A stretch of 64,000 nucleotides of DNA from DATNPX01 sp036702975 (lineage in GTDB: Bacteria; Cyanobacteriota; Vampirovibrionia; Obscuribacterales; Obscuribacteraceae), in the NCBI GenBank assembly GCA_036702975.1, contig DATNPX010000043.1, forward strand, positions 175,570-239,569. Reading direction: 5' to 3'. The notes below the pieces were generated by a model, which saw only the letters and a list, made by a program, of their open reading frames with translations, did not search any database and had not been told where the DNA came from. A program made the position numbers and the translations under genes. The first letter of the stretch is position 1, and every line of letters starts with the position of its first letter. This document shows positions 25,811 to 35,063 of the stretch, piece by piece.

Positions 25811-26728
25811 CTACTGATTGGTTTCAGCAACCAGCGCCTTGCGGAGTGAGCCACCACATCTGGTGATAAGCTCTTCGGCCTGAGCGCGGCCGAGCTTGCG
25901 TTTCATCATCAAGATGGCGGTTTTGCTTTTGTCGTGAGAAGCTACCAGTGCGCCTTCCGCTAATTGGCGCGGTACGTCTCCCAGAATTGAAATGATAGAC
26001 ACAGCGCGCTCTCTCAGTTTGTAGTTAGTCGGCTTCAAGTCGATCATCAAGTTTTCGTAGACTTTGCCCAGTCGCACCATAGTGCAGGTGCTGAGCAAGT
26101 TGAGGATCATTTTCTGTGCAGTTCCAGACTTCATTCTGGTGGAACCGGTTAGTGCTTCAGGACCAACCAGAGCTGCAATGGTTACATCAGAGAAGGTTGA
26201 CAACGTGCTGTCTGGATTGTTTACGATCGAGACAACTGCTGCACCCTGTTCTTTCGAATAAGTGAGTGCACCGATGACATAGGGTGTGCGTCCGCTCGAT
26301 GAGATGCCGATTACGACGTCTTTCTCAGTGACCTTGGCTTGGGTTGCATCTTTGACGCCGAGCTCGTTCTGGTCTTCTGCATCTTCATAAGACTGGAACA
26401 TTGCATCGCGCCCGCCGGCGATCAACGCTTGCACCATGTCCTTTTCAATGCCGAATGTCGGGACACATTCAGCTGCGTCGAGCACTCCCAGTCTGCCGCT
26501 GGTGCCAGCTCCGAAGTAGAACATCCGGCCGCCGCCTCTCAAGCGCTCAGTGATGATATCGATCGCTTTTGCAATATCTGGAACGACTTGTTGCACAGCT
26601 TTTGCAACTTCGAAATCTTCAGCTTGCACGCGCTCGACGAGTTCGAGGGTGTCGAGGGTGTCCAGGTCCATAGTGCGTTCGTTGCGCTCTTCCGTGACCA
26701 GCTTGTTGAATTCTTTAGTGAAGCCCAT
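25811..26728 (-). CDS. murQ: N-acetylmuramic acid 6-phosphate etherase
   Basis: A 305-residue cytoplasmic enzyme of cell-wall recycling. It splits the lactyl ether of MurNAc-6-phosphate to GlcNAc-6-phosphate and D-lactate. The SIS domain shows FGAGTSGRLGVLDAAECVPTFG, which holds the first catalytic glutamate, then GISSSGRTPYV and GPEALTGSTRMKSGTAQKM. The length is normal for MurQ. AAGGGAAAA precedes the ATG. No anhMurNAc kinase or MurNAc transporter is adjacent, so recycling genes are scattered. Confidence 0.95.
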   Translation of the reverse strand: MGFTKEFNKLVTEERNERTMDLDTLDTLELVERVQAEDFEVAKAVQQVVPDIAKAIDIITERLRGGGRMFYFGAGTSGRLGVLDAAECVPTFGIEKDMVQALIAGGRDAMFQSYEDAEDQNELGVKDATQAKVTEKDVVIGISSSGRTPYVIGALTYSKEQGAAVVSIVNNPDSTLSTFSDVTIAALVGPEALTGSTRMKSGTAQKMILNLLSTCTMVRLGKVYENLMIDLKPTNYKLRERAVSIISILGDVPRQLAEGALVASHDKSKTAILMMKRKLGRAQAEELITRCGGSLRKALVAETNQ

Positions 26729-26859
26729 TTTTCCCTTGTTACCCCCGGATCAGATCCCTTAGTCACGTTCCCTTATCTTGTCATTTGTACTGCATTGATG
26801 CTGCATCGTGAATAAATTTATCCTGATCTAAACATCTTTGCTTACGAATTGCCGCAGAC

Positions 26860-28272
26860 TTACCTGATAGCCAACGCTGGTTCCTTGTGTTTGAGCTGCA
26901 CCGTCGCTCTCTTTTGGAACTTACCATCACCGGGTTTGCCCATGTACTCACCGTTTTCAATGACTACTTTCCCGCGCGATAGTACTGTTTCGGATACCCC
27001 TTGCACTTCCTTGCCTTCATAACAACTGTAGTCTACGTTCATATGATGGGTCTTTGCGCTAATCGTCATTTTCTTATTCGGATTGAAAATTACGATGTCA
27101 GCATCTGAACCCGGGGCGATTGTTCCTTTACGGGGGAAGAGTCCAAAAATCTTGGCTGGCGCCGTTGATGTAATCTCGACGAAACGATTAACATCGATGC
27201 GACCGGCGACGACGCCACCGTTGTAAACGAGACTCATGCGATGTTCGACTCCTGGTCCACCATTTGGGATCTTGCTGAAATCGTCACGCCCCAACTCCTT
27301 TTGCTCCTTGAAGCAGAAGGGGCAGTGGTCGGTCGAGACGCATTGCAAATCATTCATCCTCAAGCCGGTCCAGAGCTCTTCTTGATTCCATTTAGCGCGC
27401 AGCGGTGGCGTCATCACATACTTGGAACCGCCGAAATTCTCTTCATCATACGCAGAATCGTCGAGGAAGAGATATTGCGGGCAGGTTTCGGCAAAGGCTG
27501 GAATGCCTTCATCGCGAGCTTCTTTCACCTTCTTGAGCGCGTCATAGCAGCTCAGGTGCACCATATAAACAGCTGAATTAGCCATTTCCGCAAGAGCGAT
27601 TGCGCGGTTGGTTCCTTCCGCTTCCGCCTTTGTTGGACGAGTTATCGCGTGATACTTAGGTGCCGTGCGTCCTTCAGCGAGTGCACGTTGAATCATTTCA
27701 TTGATGACGACGCCGTTTTCGGCATGCATACAGACCAATCCTCCGTTTTCGCCGGCGAAGCTCATCGCCCGGAAAATCGTTGCATCATCGGCGAGCAAAA
27801 CGCCAGGATAGGCCATGAAGAGTTTGAAGCTTGTGACGCCTTCGTCATTGATTAGCCGCTTCACTTCTTTCAAGCGGTCGGTTGGCAGATCTGTAACGAT
27901 CATGTGGAATCCATAGTCGATGGCTGCCTTAGAGTGAGCCTTGGCGTGCCAGATGTCCAGAGCTTCTACTATCGCTTGTCCTTTGTTCTGGATGGCAAAG
28001 TCGATGATGGTTGTTGTGCCACCATGCGCCGCTGCAAGAGTGCCAGTGCGGAAATCGTCGCATGACGTCGTACCGCCGAACGGCATGTCAAGATGGGTGT
28101 GCGCGTCGATGCCGCCTGGAATCACAAGTCTGTCTTTGGCGTCGATCACCTTGTCTGCCTCCATCGTCAGATTTTTGCCGATGACAGAGATGGTCTCGCG
28201 TTCGATGAGAATGTCGGCGACATAGTCGTCGACTGCCGTTACAATGCGCCCGCCCTTGATAAGAGTTCTCAT
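26860..28272 (-). CDS. Dihydropyrimidinase/D-hydantoinase
   Basis: A 470-residue zinc amidohydrolase that opens dihydropyrimidine or hydantoin rings. The first metal pair is in GGIDAHTHLDMPFGG (near residue 59), the carboxylated lysine in SFKLFMAYPG (near 150), and the metal histidines in MHAENG (near 183) and VHLSC (near 239). The last ligand is in STDHCPF (near 317), and the substrate-binding part is NGGPGVEHRM. All fit the dihydropyrimidinase/hydantoinase family. GAGG lies seven bases before the ATG. It is divergent from the dnaG gene across a 380-base gap. A role in pyrimidine breakdown is expected; hydantoin use is possible. Confidence 0.93.
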   Translation of the reverse strand: MRTLIKGGRIVTAVDDYVADILIERETISVIGKNLTMEADKVIDAKDRLVIPGGIDAHTHLDMPFGGTTSCDDFRTGTLAAAHGGTTTIIDFAIQNKGQAIVEALDIWHAKAHSKAAIDYGFHMIVTDLPTDRLKEVKRLINDEGVTSFKLFMAYPGVLLADDATIFRAMSFAGENGGLVCMHAENGVVINEMIQRALAEGRTAPKYHAITRPTKAEAEGTNRAIALAEMANSAVYMVHLSCYDALKKVKEARDEGIPAFAETCPQYLFLDDSAYDEENFGGSKYVMTPPLRAKWNQEELWTGLRMNDLQCVSTDHCPFCFKEQKELGRDDFSKIPNGGPGVEHRMSLVYNGGVVAGRIDVNRFVEITSTAPAKIFGLFPRKGTIAPGSDADIVIFNPNKKMTISAKTHHMNVDYSCYEGKEVQGVSETVLSRGKVVIENGEYMGKPGDGKFQKRATVQLKHKEPALAIR

Positions 28273-28651
28273 GCAATAACCTCGTTTACGACCAGAAGCC
28301 TAGCCCAGGCGACAATAGTAGCCGAAAGGCACTGATAATTGGTGGGATCAGCCGGTCCCTGAAATCGGCTTCCTCTGCCGATTTCAGAGGTATGCTCTTT
28401 AGACCCCGCCCCCTGAGCGCGATATGGCGACTGGTTATCTGTTGAATACTTCTTAAATATTTGCTGGGCGATGCAGCTGAAATTAACCAAACCGACTTTC
28501 CGAAACCCGATATCAAGCGTGCTATAAATCTCGAAGAGATGTGACCGATTGGCGAGGCGCCGAAGCTACACCGCAAGGTGAAGAGCGCAGCCATCTCGTT
28601 ATCGTCTAGGCTGCTGTTTGGGAGACCGCGTGCGAAAGGCTTGTGCACGCA
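28273..28651. promoter_or_regulatory. Divergent leader region before dnaG with folded RNA elements
   Basis: 379 bases between dihydropyrimidinase and primase. Two structures are visible. CTGAAATCGGC (28359-28369) and GCCGATTTCAG (28377-28387) form a perfect 11-bp stem with a 7-base loop. Nearer dnaG, 28536-28597 folds as a three-way junction on paper: GAGATG/CATCTC closing; GGCG/CGCC at 28551-28561; and GCT..CACC-GCAA-GGTG..AGC at 28565-28586 with a GNRA loop. I could not match it to a known riboswitch; parts recall but do not match the lysine class. Confidence 0.4.
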
Positions 28652-30673
28652 ATGAGGGTTCTCGATTTGAAAGGCGTAACTGACGAAGTAGTCGCGGAAG
28701 TTAGAGGTCGAGCGGCGATCCACGAAGTGATTGCCGAGTATGTTGTTCTCAAGCGTTCTGGCAAAGGCTATATCGCTCTTTGTCCTTTTCACAAAGAGAA
28801 GAGTGGATCGTTTAGCGTTACTCCAGATAAAGGCATTTACAAATGCTTTGGATGCGGTGAGGGCGGCGATGTTTTCAAGTTTATTCAAAAATACAAAGGA
28901 CTAGGCTTCATCGACGCTGTGCGTTTCTTGGCTCAGAAGTATGGAGTCGCGTTGGTTGAAACTGAAGAAGAGCGCCACCAATACGACAAACGCAGCACGA
29001 TTTTGATGCTTCACCAGCAAGCAAGCGAATACTTCGCACATTTGCTTGCTGACCCTATTGCCGGTCAGGTGGCTCGCGACTATCTGGCTGCGCGTGGTAT
29101 TACAGACGATATCATTGCCAAGTTTAAATTGGGGTATGCCCCAAATTCTTGGGACGGACTTTTGCGATACTTGACTAACAACACCAAAGTGACGCCACAA
29201 ACTTTGGAAGAAGCTGGGCTCGCGCGCAAGCGTACCGAGTCGGAAAACTACTATGATGTGTTTCGCCATCGTTTGATGATTCCAATTTTTGACGAACAAG
29301 GGCGAGTCATCGCATTTGGTGGCAGAACTTTAGGAGATGATCAAGTTAAATACCTGAATTCGCCGGAGACTCTTATTTATTCTAAGGGATCGAACTTATT
29401 TGCGCTGCACCAAGCGAAGGAATCGATAAAGAAAAAAGATGAAGTAGTTGTTGTTGAAGGATATTTCGATGCGATCACTTCGCATCTTTACGGATTCGAC
29501 AATACCGTCGCGGTATGTGGCGTTGGATTAACGGAGCATCAAGCGCGTGCGCTTCTGAAGTATACGGAGTCAAAGCGGGTGTATCTTGGATTTGACGCAG
29601 ATAGCGCTGGGTTGAAAGCGGTTGAAACCGGTTCCGCTGCGCTCAATCAAATTGCGGAAGGGATAGGTTTGGATTTGCGTGTATTGCGGGTCCCTGGGGG
29701 CAAAGATCCCGATGAATGCTTGCGAACAAAAGATGGAGAGCAAATCATTGGACCTGTAATGTACGCCAAAGCAATGAGTGAGGCGCCATCTCTACTGGAG
29801 TTTCAGCTGAACACAGCTATTGAGGGAATCAACTTATCGAGCCATGTAGGCAAGATTGAAGCGGCCAAGAAACTGGTTCCTGTATTTGCGCAGATCCGAG
29901 TACACGTCGCTCGCGGTGAGTATATTCGCCAGTGGTCGATGAAACTAGGAATTCCAGAGGAGAATCTGCTCTCTGACGTGCGGCAATACATGGCCAATCA
30001 TCGCAAGCTTTCTCCACCTGAGCCGTCGAGCAGTGCACGCGCAAGAGCTCAAGCTCAGGCTCAAGCGGGTGCGCTAGCATCGCCTTCGCGTCATTTGATC
30101 TCAACTCGTGGCATCTTGATGTCTGGCTATGTAAACGCCGAGCAACAGTTGCTCGCACTTTATCTGACGTCCAGAGACGACTATGACGTTGTGTATCGAC
30201 ACCTGGAAGAAGAAGTGTTCATCAGCGCGCCTCATCAGCGGATTAAGGATGCGATCGAGGGAGTTGGTAGCAACTTCCACACAATGGAAGATTTACATTC
30301 GCAACTTTTAGACCGGCTTGGACCAGATGTCGAGGCGCACGCAGCGTTCGTCGAGGTGATTTTGAAAGCCGAGACATTGCGTAAACAAAATTTGCCCGTT
30401 GAAAAAATTATCCAAGAGTTTCGAGTCGTTATTTTGAAGGAAAGAATTACTCGGGCGCTTGGTGCGTTACGTTCGGCGTTGGCTACAATTGAGACAGATG
30501 CAGATATTCGCGATGTGCAGAGTAAAATTATTCAGTTGAACAACATTGAAAAGCTTGCGCTTACGAAACCAGATTTATCGCTCGATGAAATTGCCGATTT
30601 GAAGCGTAAAATTGACGATATTAATGCCACGAGCGAAGCACCCGATAGAGTAAAAGCCGGAGATACTGCGTGA
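28652..30673 (+). CDS. dnaG: DNA primase
   Basis: About 673 residues. The N-terminal zinc-binding domain has the CHC2 pattern LCPFHKEKSGSFSV then KCFGCGEGGDVFKF (residues about 40-70). The TOPRIM core shows VVVEGYFDAI (near 267) and GFDADSAG (near 310), which hold the metal-binding acidic residues. A linker rich in AQ repeats (about 455-470) precedes the helicase-binding C-terminal part. It makes RNA primers at the fork. The start could be ATG 28652 or GTG 28643. The gene overlaps rpoD by four bases, the classic macromolecular-synthesis arrangement. Confidence 0.95.
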   Translation: MRVLDLKGVTDEVVAEVRGRAAIHEVIAEYVVLKRSGKGYIALCPFHKEKSGSFSVTPDKGIYKCFGCGEGGDVFKFIQKYKGLGFIDAVRFLAQKYGVALVETEEERHQYDKRSTILMLHQQASEYFAHLLADPIAGQVARDYLAARGITDDIIAKFKLGYAPNSWDGLLRYLTNNTKVTPQTLEEAGLARKRTESENYYDVFRHRLMIPIFDEQGRVIAFGGRTLGDDQVKYLNSPETLIYSKGSNLFALHQAKESIKKKDEVVVVEGYFDAITSHLYGFDNTVAVCGVGLTEHQARALLKYTESKRVYLGFDADSAGLKAVETGSAALNQIAEGIGLDLRVLRVPGGKDPDECLRTKDGEQIIGPVMYAKAMSEAPSLLEFQLNTAIEGINLSSHVGKIEAAKKLVPVFAQIRVHVARGEYIRQWSMKLGIPEENLLSDVRQYMANHRKLSPPEPSSSARARAQAQAQAGALASPSRHLISTRGILMSGYVNAEQQLLALYLTSRDDYDVVYRHLEEEVFISAPHQRIKDAIEGVGSNFHTMEDLHSQLLDRLGPDVEAHAAFVEVILKAETLRKQNLPVEKIIQEFRVVILKERITRALGALRSALATIETDADIRDVQSKIIQLNNIEKLALTKPDLSLDEIADLKRKIDDINATSEAPDRVKAGDTA

Positions 30674-31773
30674 GTAAAAGTAAAGACAAGGAAGACAGCT
30701 TTATCGAACGACTAGACCGCTTGGAAGAGTCAACCAAGCAGCGTGGCCGGACAGATTTAGAAGAGCTTCTTGTAGACGACGCGGGAGATGACGACGAGCT
30801 TCCCGCACTTCCTTCTGGCGGGAGCGGCGGTGGCGGAGCCGAAGGTGCAGATGGTGATCCGGTTTTTCTTAGCGGATTTGATGAAAAGGTCGAGGGCGAC
30901 GCTGAACAGTTCGAAGAAGAAGCCTCCAAGGGCTTATCGTCTGACGATCCGGTTCGCATGTACTTGCGTGAAATCGGACGCATTTCGTTACTAACCGCCG
31001 ACCAAGAGATTGAGCTGGCTAGAAAAATCGAGCAAGGTGGTGCCGAAGGTGCGATAGCCAAGCGTCGCTTGGTGCAGGCAAATCTACGTCTTGTCGTTTC
31101 AATTGCGAAAAAATATGTCGGACGCGGCATGCTCTTTTTGGATTTGATTCAAGAAGGAAACCTCGGTCTCATCCGGGCTGCAGAAAAGTTTGACTATGAA
31201 CGCGGATACAAATTCAGCACATATGCGACTTGGTGGATACGTCAGGCAATAACCAGAGCAATTGCCGACCAGGCGCGCACCATCCGCATCCCCGTGCACA
31301 TGGTTGAGACGATCAACAAGCTCAAGAAGATCACTCGGAAGTTGGCACAAGATAAGGGCCGTAAGCCGACAGAAGAAGAGATTGCAGAGTCCATGGAGAT
31401 TACGGTCAGCAAACTGCGCGAAATTGTCAAAGTCGCGCAAGAGCCAATCTCGCTTGAAACGCCTATCGGTAAAGAAGAGGACAGCAAGCTCGGAGACTTC
31501 ATCGAAGATCGCGAAGCTGAAACCCCGGCAATGTCTGTCACGCAGGAGCTGTTGCGTGAGGACATCATCGAAGTTATGGCAGGACTTTCGCCACGCGAGC
31601 GCGATGTGTTGCGCCTGCGCTTCGGTCTCGATGACGGGCGCCAGCGCACCTTGGAAGAAGTCGGCCAACTCTTTGGCGTGACGCGAGAGCGCATCAGGCA
31701 GATTGAAGCCAAAGCATTGCGCAAGTTACGGCATCCCAATCGCAGCCGCCGGTTGCGCGAATACATCGACTAA
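30670..31773 (+). CDS. rpoD: RNA polymerase principal sigma factor
   Basis: A 367-residue sigma-70 protein. Residues 1-80 are acidic and glycine-rich (region 1.1-like, with GGSGGGG). Region 1.2 is DDPVRMYLREIGRISLL. Region 2 is RRLVQANLRLVVSIAKKY to STYATWWIRQAITRAI. Region 3 contains RIPVHMVETINK. Region 4 has RERDVLRLRFGLDDG and the helix-turn-helix TLEEVGQLFGVTRERIRQIEAKALRKLRHP. This length and complete set mark the housekeeping factor. Translation starts at GTG within the dnaG stop (GTGA overlap). A T-tailed hairpin and a palindrome pair follow. Confidence 0.96.
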   Translation: MSKSKDKEDSFIERLDRLEESTKQRGRTDLEELLVDDAGDDDELPALPSGGSGGGGAEGADGDPVFLSGFDEKVEGDAEQFEEEASKGLSSDDPVRMYLREIGRISLLTADQEIELARKIEQGGAEGAIAKRRLVQANLRLVVSIAKKYVGRGMLFLDLIQEGNLGLIRAAEKFDYERGYKFSTYATWWIRQAITRAIADQARTIRIPVHMVETINKLKKITRKLAQDKGRKPTEEEIAESMEITVSKLREIVKVAQEPISLETPIGKEEDSKLGDFIEDREAETPAMSVTQELLREDIIEVMAGLSPRERDVLRLRFGLDDGRQRTLEEVGQLFGVTRERIRQIEAKALRKLRHPNRSRRLREYID

Positions 31774-31802
31774 GCACGGCGTCGCTAGCTTGGATTTTGA
31801 CT

Positions 31803-31843
31803 CGTGCGCATGATTGTCATGTGGCACGGGTGGTCTTTTTTTT
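31803..31843 (+). terminator. Intrinsic terminator after rpoD
   Basis: CGTGC..CATGA (from 31803) pairs with TCATG..GCACG (to 31828), with a small bulge, followed by GGTGGTC and eight or nine T. It lies 30 bases after the rpoD stop and likely ends the dnaG-rpoD transcript. Confidence 0.7.
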
Positions 31844-31895
31844 CTGATGCGACTACTTGGCAAGCGGTGCTATTTCAACTCCTAATTCTACAACT

Positions 31896-31927
31896 AAGAA
31901 GCTAAACCGATATCGGTTTAGCTTCTT
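31896..31927. repeat. Dispersed palindrome, copy 6 (pair with copy 7)
   Basis: A perfect 32-base palindrome centred at 31911/31912 with arms AAGAAGCTAAACCGAT and its complement. Compared with other copies, the arm has GCTAAACC in place of GTTGAACC, with matching changes on the other side. Located 123 bases after rpoD, beyond its terminator. Confidence 0.9.
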
Positions 31928-32006
31928 CAGCTGATCCATTTTTGCCACCGGTTGGGGTTCTGTGTGAACTGTCAAGTGGAATTGGCAATGTCACTTGTCA
32001 GACCGA

Positions 32007-32034
32007 AAAGTTGAACCGATATCGGTTCAACTTT
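32007..32034. repeat. Dispersed palindrome, copy 7
   Basis: A perfect 28-base palindrome centred at 32020/32021, 109 bases from copy 6. Arms are of the GTTGAACC type with AAAG on the left and CTTT on the right. The whole interval 31774-32206 (433 bases) has no gene apart from the rpoD terminator and these two copies. Confidence 0.9.
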
Positions 32035-32206
32035 CAGAACCACTCATGACAAGCGCCTATTAATTAATTGACATATCCAGGTCAAGTAGGGTGAACTGAA
32101 TGCCATGTAAATAGCTTGGCAAGCTGCTAAATTCTTGGCAATGCTCAGTCTTCGAGATTTTGAGCTGGTCGAACGATTGCGGTAGCGACGGACGATAGAC
32201 CCCAAC

Positions 32207-33421
32207 TTGAATAGCGACAACACTTTGATCAAACAAAGAGCGGTCAGTACTGCGGTTCTGGCGGCGTTGTCGTTCGTGGGAGTCAACTATGCACTTGGCG
32301 CTTCGCTCCGCTTGGTCAATCCAGACCGTTTCCAGATGCAAACTCATAACTGGGCATGGTGGGCGACAAAAGCGCTGTTAGAGCACAATCAGCCGGTCGA
32401 TGTTTTGCTGATGGGATCTTCGCTTGTGCAGCGTGTCGTTGACGACGGAGACGCCACTTATTTGAACCGACCACTAGACGCCAGATTTCATCGCAACTCT
32501 TGCATGCTCGAAGAAAAGCTTTCGGCACTTTGGCATCGTCCAGTAAGAACCTGGTCCTATGCGGTTGGTGGCTTGCATGCCTCTGATGCCGCCATCGTCA
32601 CAAAGACACTAATCCGCGGCGAACATCAACCGGGAGCCATCGTATATGGTATCGCTCCTCGCGACCTCATGAATAACTTGCTCGCCGCCCCGTGCGCGAC
32701 TGAGACTTTTAAGTTGATGAGCCATCTTGCTGACCAATCTGATGTAGCTTATCAGGCACGCACGACAAATGGCGAAAAGCTCGATTACGTGGTATCAACG
32801 ACGTTTGAAAAGACATTGCCGCTTTATGCGTATCGAAGTGAACTTGCTCAGGTTTTCCGCCGGCGAGTGAAACAGGAAGTAAGCGAGCTTGCCGACTCGC
32901 ATCTCGGTGGATCAAATGCTGCGCAACAGCTGGATTTGGCGGAACGAATAAAGCTGCAAATGATGCCTGAGGAGTGCGACAACGAACTATTGACGTTGCC
33001 ATACAACCGGTCTGCATCTGCAAGCGAAGACAGTAAGAACTCATATCTATGCTGTTATAGACCGTTTCGTCCTAAGTTCTACAACGCGCAAAAATATTTT
33101 CTGGAAGCCATGCTCAAAACCTGTTCTGATCGTGGAATTCAAGTTGTGTTCGTCAATATGCCGTTGCGCAAGGACAACTTCGATGTAATGGAGCCTGGAT
33201 TTTATGAGCGGTATCTGCGTGATTTGCGTGGATTGGCCAGTCGTTATCAGGCCTCGGTCGTCGATATGAACAGACAGGATTTGTTTTCGGACCGTGATTT
33301 CTCAGACCAGGTGCATTTGACTGGCGATGGTGCAATCAAGTTGGTTACCTTGTCCTCTCCTGCTCTCGGTCAAGTACTTCATAAGCCTTCGTTCGCGATG
33401 AATGGAGGTACTGCCAAATGA
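32207..33421 (+). CDS. Membrane-anchored SGNH-like protein, first of a tandem pair
   Basis: A 404-residue protein with an N-terminal membrane anchor or signal (residues 13-33, STAVLAALSFVGVNYALGAS). The fold resembles SGNH hydrolases: block I is VLLMGSSLVQRVV, an Asn block is in GIAPRDLMNN, and block V is SDQVHLTGDGA with the Asp-x-x-His pair. Related proteins (DUF1574 and DltD-like) act in surface polysaccharide or alginate acetylation; that role is inferred. The start is a TTG without clear ribosome site. It overlaps its paralogue by four bases, so the two are made together. Confidence 0.78.
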   Translation: MNSDNTLIKQRAVSTAVLAALSFVGVNYALGASLRLVNPDRFQMQTHNWAWWATKALLEHNQPVDVLLMGSSLVQRVVDDGDATYLNRPLDARFHRNSCMLEEKLSALWHRPVRTWSYAVGGLHASDAAIVTKTLIRGEHQPGAIVYGIAPRDLMNNLLAAPCATETFKLMSHLADQSDVAYQARTTNGEKLDYVVSTTFEKTLPLYAYRSELAQVFRRRVKQEVSELADSHLGGSNAAQQLDLAERIKLQMMPEECDNELLTLPYNRSASASEDSKNSYLCCYRPFRPKFYNAQKYFLEAMLKTCSDRGIQVVFVNMPLRKDNFDVMEPGFYERYLRDLRGLASRYQASVVDMNRQDLFSDRDFSDQVHLTGDGAIKLVTLSSPALGQVLHKPSFAMNGGTAK

Positions 33422-34731
33422 GCTCCTCCAATACGCAGGAACTGAATCGCACAGTCGTGTCTCCTCAATGTGTAGTCTCCATCCCAGAAAAAGTGGTGCA
33501 GAAAGAGCTCAAGGCGGAGCGGCGTTCGGATGATTTTTGGGCAAGGGCTATTCGCAGCAGTGCCATCGTTGCTGTCTCTCTTTTCCTCTCTATCAACTTT
33601 GCTGTTGCGGCCAGCTTGCCACATCTGACAGGCGCTTTGTTTGAGTTGCAAAATCACGATGCCTCCTGGTGGGCTGTGAAGACGTTCATGAATAGGCCTC
33701 CAGCTGACATTCTCCTGCTAGGTTCATCGCTCATGTGCCGTGTTGTGAATGAGGGGGATGCGACGTATCTGAAGCGAGACCTGAATGCTTTTTCGCATTA
33801 TCGCTCTCGGCACTTGGAGGACCTGATCACTGCCATCAAATCAAAACACGGTGAGACTCATAGTTATACGAGTGCCTCGCTTGCTGTCGGGGGTATGAAT
33901 GTCTCTGATGTTGCGACGATGGTTCCGCCATTGTTGAATTCCAGCAACAAACCATCGATTATCGTCTACGGCGTGGGACCTCGCGATTTCTTCGACAACA
34001 GCCTCGAGAGTCCTGCAGATGCTCCATCTTTTCACCTCGCCGAGAAATTGCAACAGCCGCCTGATGAAGTCCAAAAATATGCGCGCCCGTCGCGTGAAGC
34101 ACAGTTTCAATATCAAACGAACAAATTTCTTCGCCGCTTTCTTGGTATCTACAAAATCCAGGAAGAATTGGCCGTTTGGTTTAGAAGGCAGACACAAGCA
34201 GTTTTCGACCGCGTAGCGCCCGCGCCTGCTAGATGCACGTTGCCTGAATTTGATGTAACTCAAAAACAGAAGCTTCACCTACTTCCTTCAGATGTCGTAA
34301 ATTACTGCCGCGTGGTGCCGGACGATCCAAAACATCCATTGAAGTTCGATTTTCAAAATAACTATTACATGTCCTACAATCCCTTTAGACCAGCATTATA
34401 TAAGCGTCAGTTGTACTTTTTCGACAGGTTCTTGAAATTCGCGCAAGACAGTGGCATCAAAGTCGTCGTCGTTAAGATGCCGCTGCGAGCTGACAACTTC
34501 ACGTTGATGGTGCCGAATTTCTACAAGCTTTACGAACACGATCTTGGCGAAATCGCTCGCAGAAATGCGGCGGATGTCGTTGATGGTGCCGATGTCGCTT
34601 CGTTCAGTGATGCAGACTTTACAGATACCGTGCACCTAAACGGAACAGGTGCATCCAGATTAGTAGAAGGAATGGCGCCGTATGTGAGCCAGGCAATCCC
34701 TCAAAACTCTACGAATCAACGCGCTCATTAA
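33418..34731 (+). CDS. Membrane-anchored SGNH-like protein, second of a tandem pair
   Basis: A 437-residue paralogue of the previous gene. A 45-residue cytoplasmic extension precedes the anchor (about 48-68, AIVAVSLFLSINFAVAASL). The blocks are ILLLGSSLMCRVV, VYGVGPRDFFDNS and FTDTVHLNGTGAS. Shared stretches such as GDATYL, YNPFRP/YRPFRP and MPLRADNF/MPLRKDNF show a tandem duplication followed by divergence. The ATGA overlap with the first copy implies translational coupling and perhaps a heteromeric complex. No MBOAT acyltransferase is nearby, so the donor system would be elsewhere. Confidence 0.78.
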   Translation: MSSSNTQELNRTVVSPQCVVSIPEKVVQKELKAERRSDDFWARAIRSSAIVAVSLFLSINFAVAASLPHLTGALFELQNHDASWWAVKTFMNRPPADILLLGSSLMCRVVNEGDATYLKRDLNAFSHYRSRHLEDLITAIKSKHGETHSYTSASLAVGGMNVSDVATMVPPLLNSSNKPSIIVYGVGPRDFFDNSLESPADAPSFHLAEKLQQPPDEVQKYARPSREAQFQYQTNKFLRRFLGIYKIQEELAVWFRRQTQAVFDRVAPAPARCTLPEFDVTQKQKLHLLPSDVVNYCRVVPDDPKHPLKFDFQNNYYMSYNPFRPALYKRQLYFFDRFLKFAQDSGIKVVVVKMPLRADNFTLMVPNFYKLYEHDLGEIARRNAADVVDGADVASFSDADFTDTVHLNGTGASRLVEGMAPYVSQAIPQNSTNQRAH

Positions 34732-34754
34732 AACTGAAAACTGACACTAAAAAA

Positions 34755-35048
34755 CTACTCGCCGTCCGGAAGCCATTCCAAAATTTCGGGCGGACGCTTT
34801 ATCTCTTCCAGCAGCTCATAAAGCTCACTGGCTGATTGTGCCGGCACCGCCTTTTCCGGAACAGACTCTACTTTTACGGTGATGGCGCGCGAGCCAAGCT
34901 CTAGATGCACCTTATCGCCTGGTTTAAGCTCTGTCGACGATTTTGCTATGCGCTCGTTTACGAAGACGCGATTTTGCTCGCACGCCATTTGCGCAACAGC
35001 ACGTCGCTTAATTAACCTGGAAACTTTGAGCCATTTATCCAGTCTCAA
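34755..35048 (-). CDS. S4-domain RNA-binding protein (Hsp15/RqcP family)
   Basis: A 97-residue cytoplasmic protein. Residues 1-60 form an S4 RNA-binding domain: MRLDKWLKVSRLIKRRAVAQ, then NRVFVNERIAKSSTELKPGDKV. Family members (HslR, RqcP/YabO) bind 50S subunits with stalled peptidyl-tRNA and take part in ribosome rescue. The acidic tail (about 75-97) is longer than the core needs. It starts 15 bases after the stop of the upstream secreted protein gene; the two share a strand and may share a transcript. Confidence 0.88.
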   Translation of the reverse strand: MRLDKWLKVSRLIKRRAVAQMACEQNRVFVNERIAKSSTELKPGDKVHLELGSRAITVKVESVPEKAVPAQSASELYELLEEIKRPPEILEWLPDGE

Positions 35049-35063
35049 GCAGCGCGCTCGCGG

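Noticed and set aside
28541..28565. Possible hammerhead ribozyme core in the dnaG leader
   Set aside because: CCGATTG does not match CUGANGA at several invariant positions, and GAAG replaces GAAA.
28536..28640. Possible lysine riboswitch
   Set aside because: GGCGAGGCGCCGAAG recalls one part of that class, but the remaining conserved blocks are missing and the element is too short.
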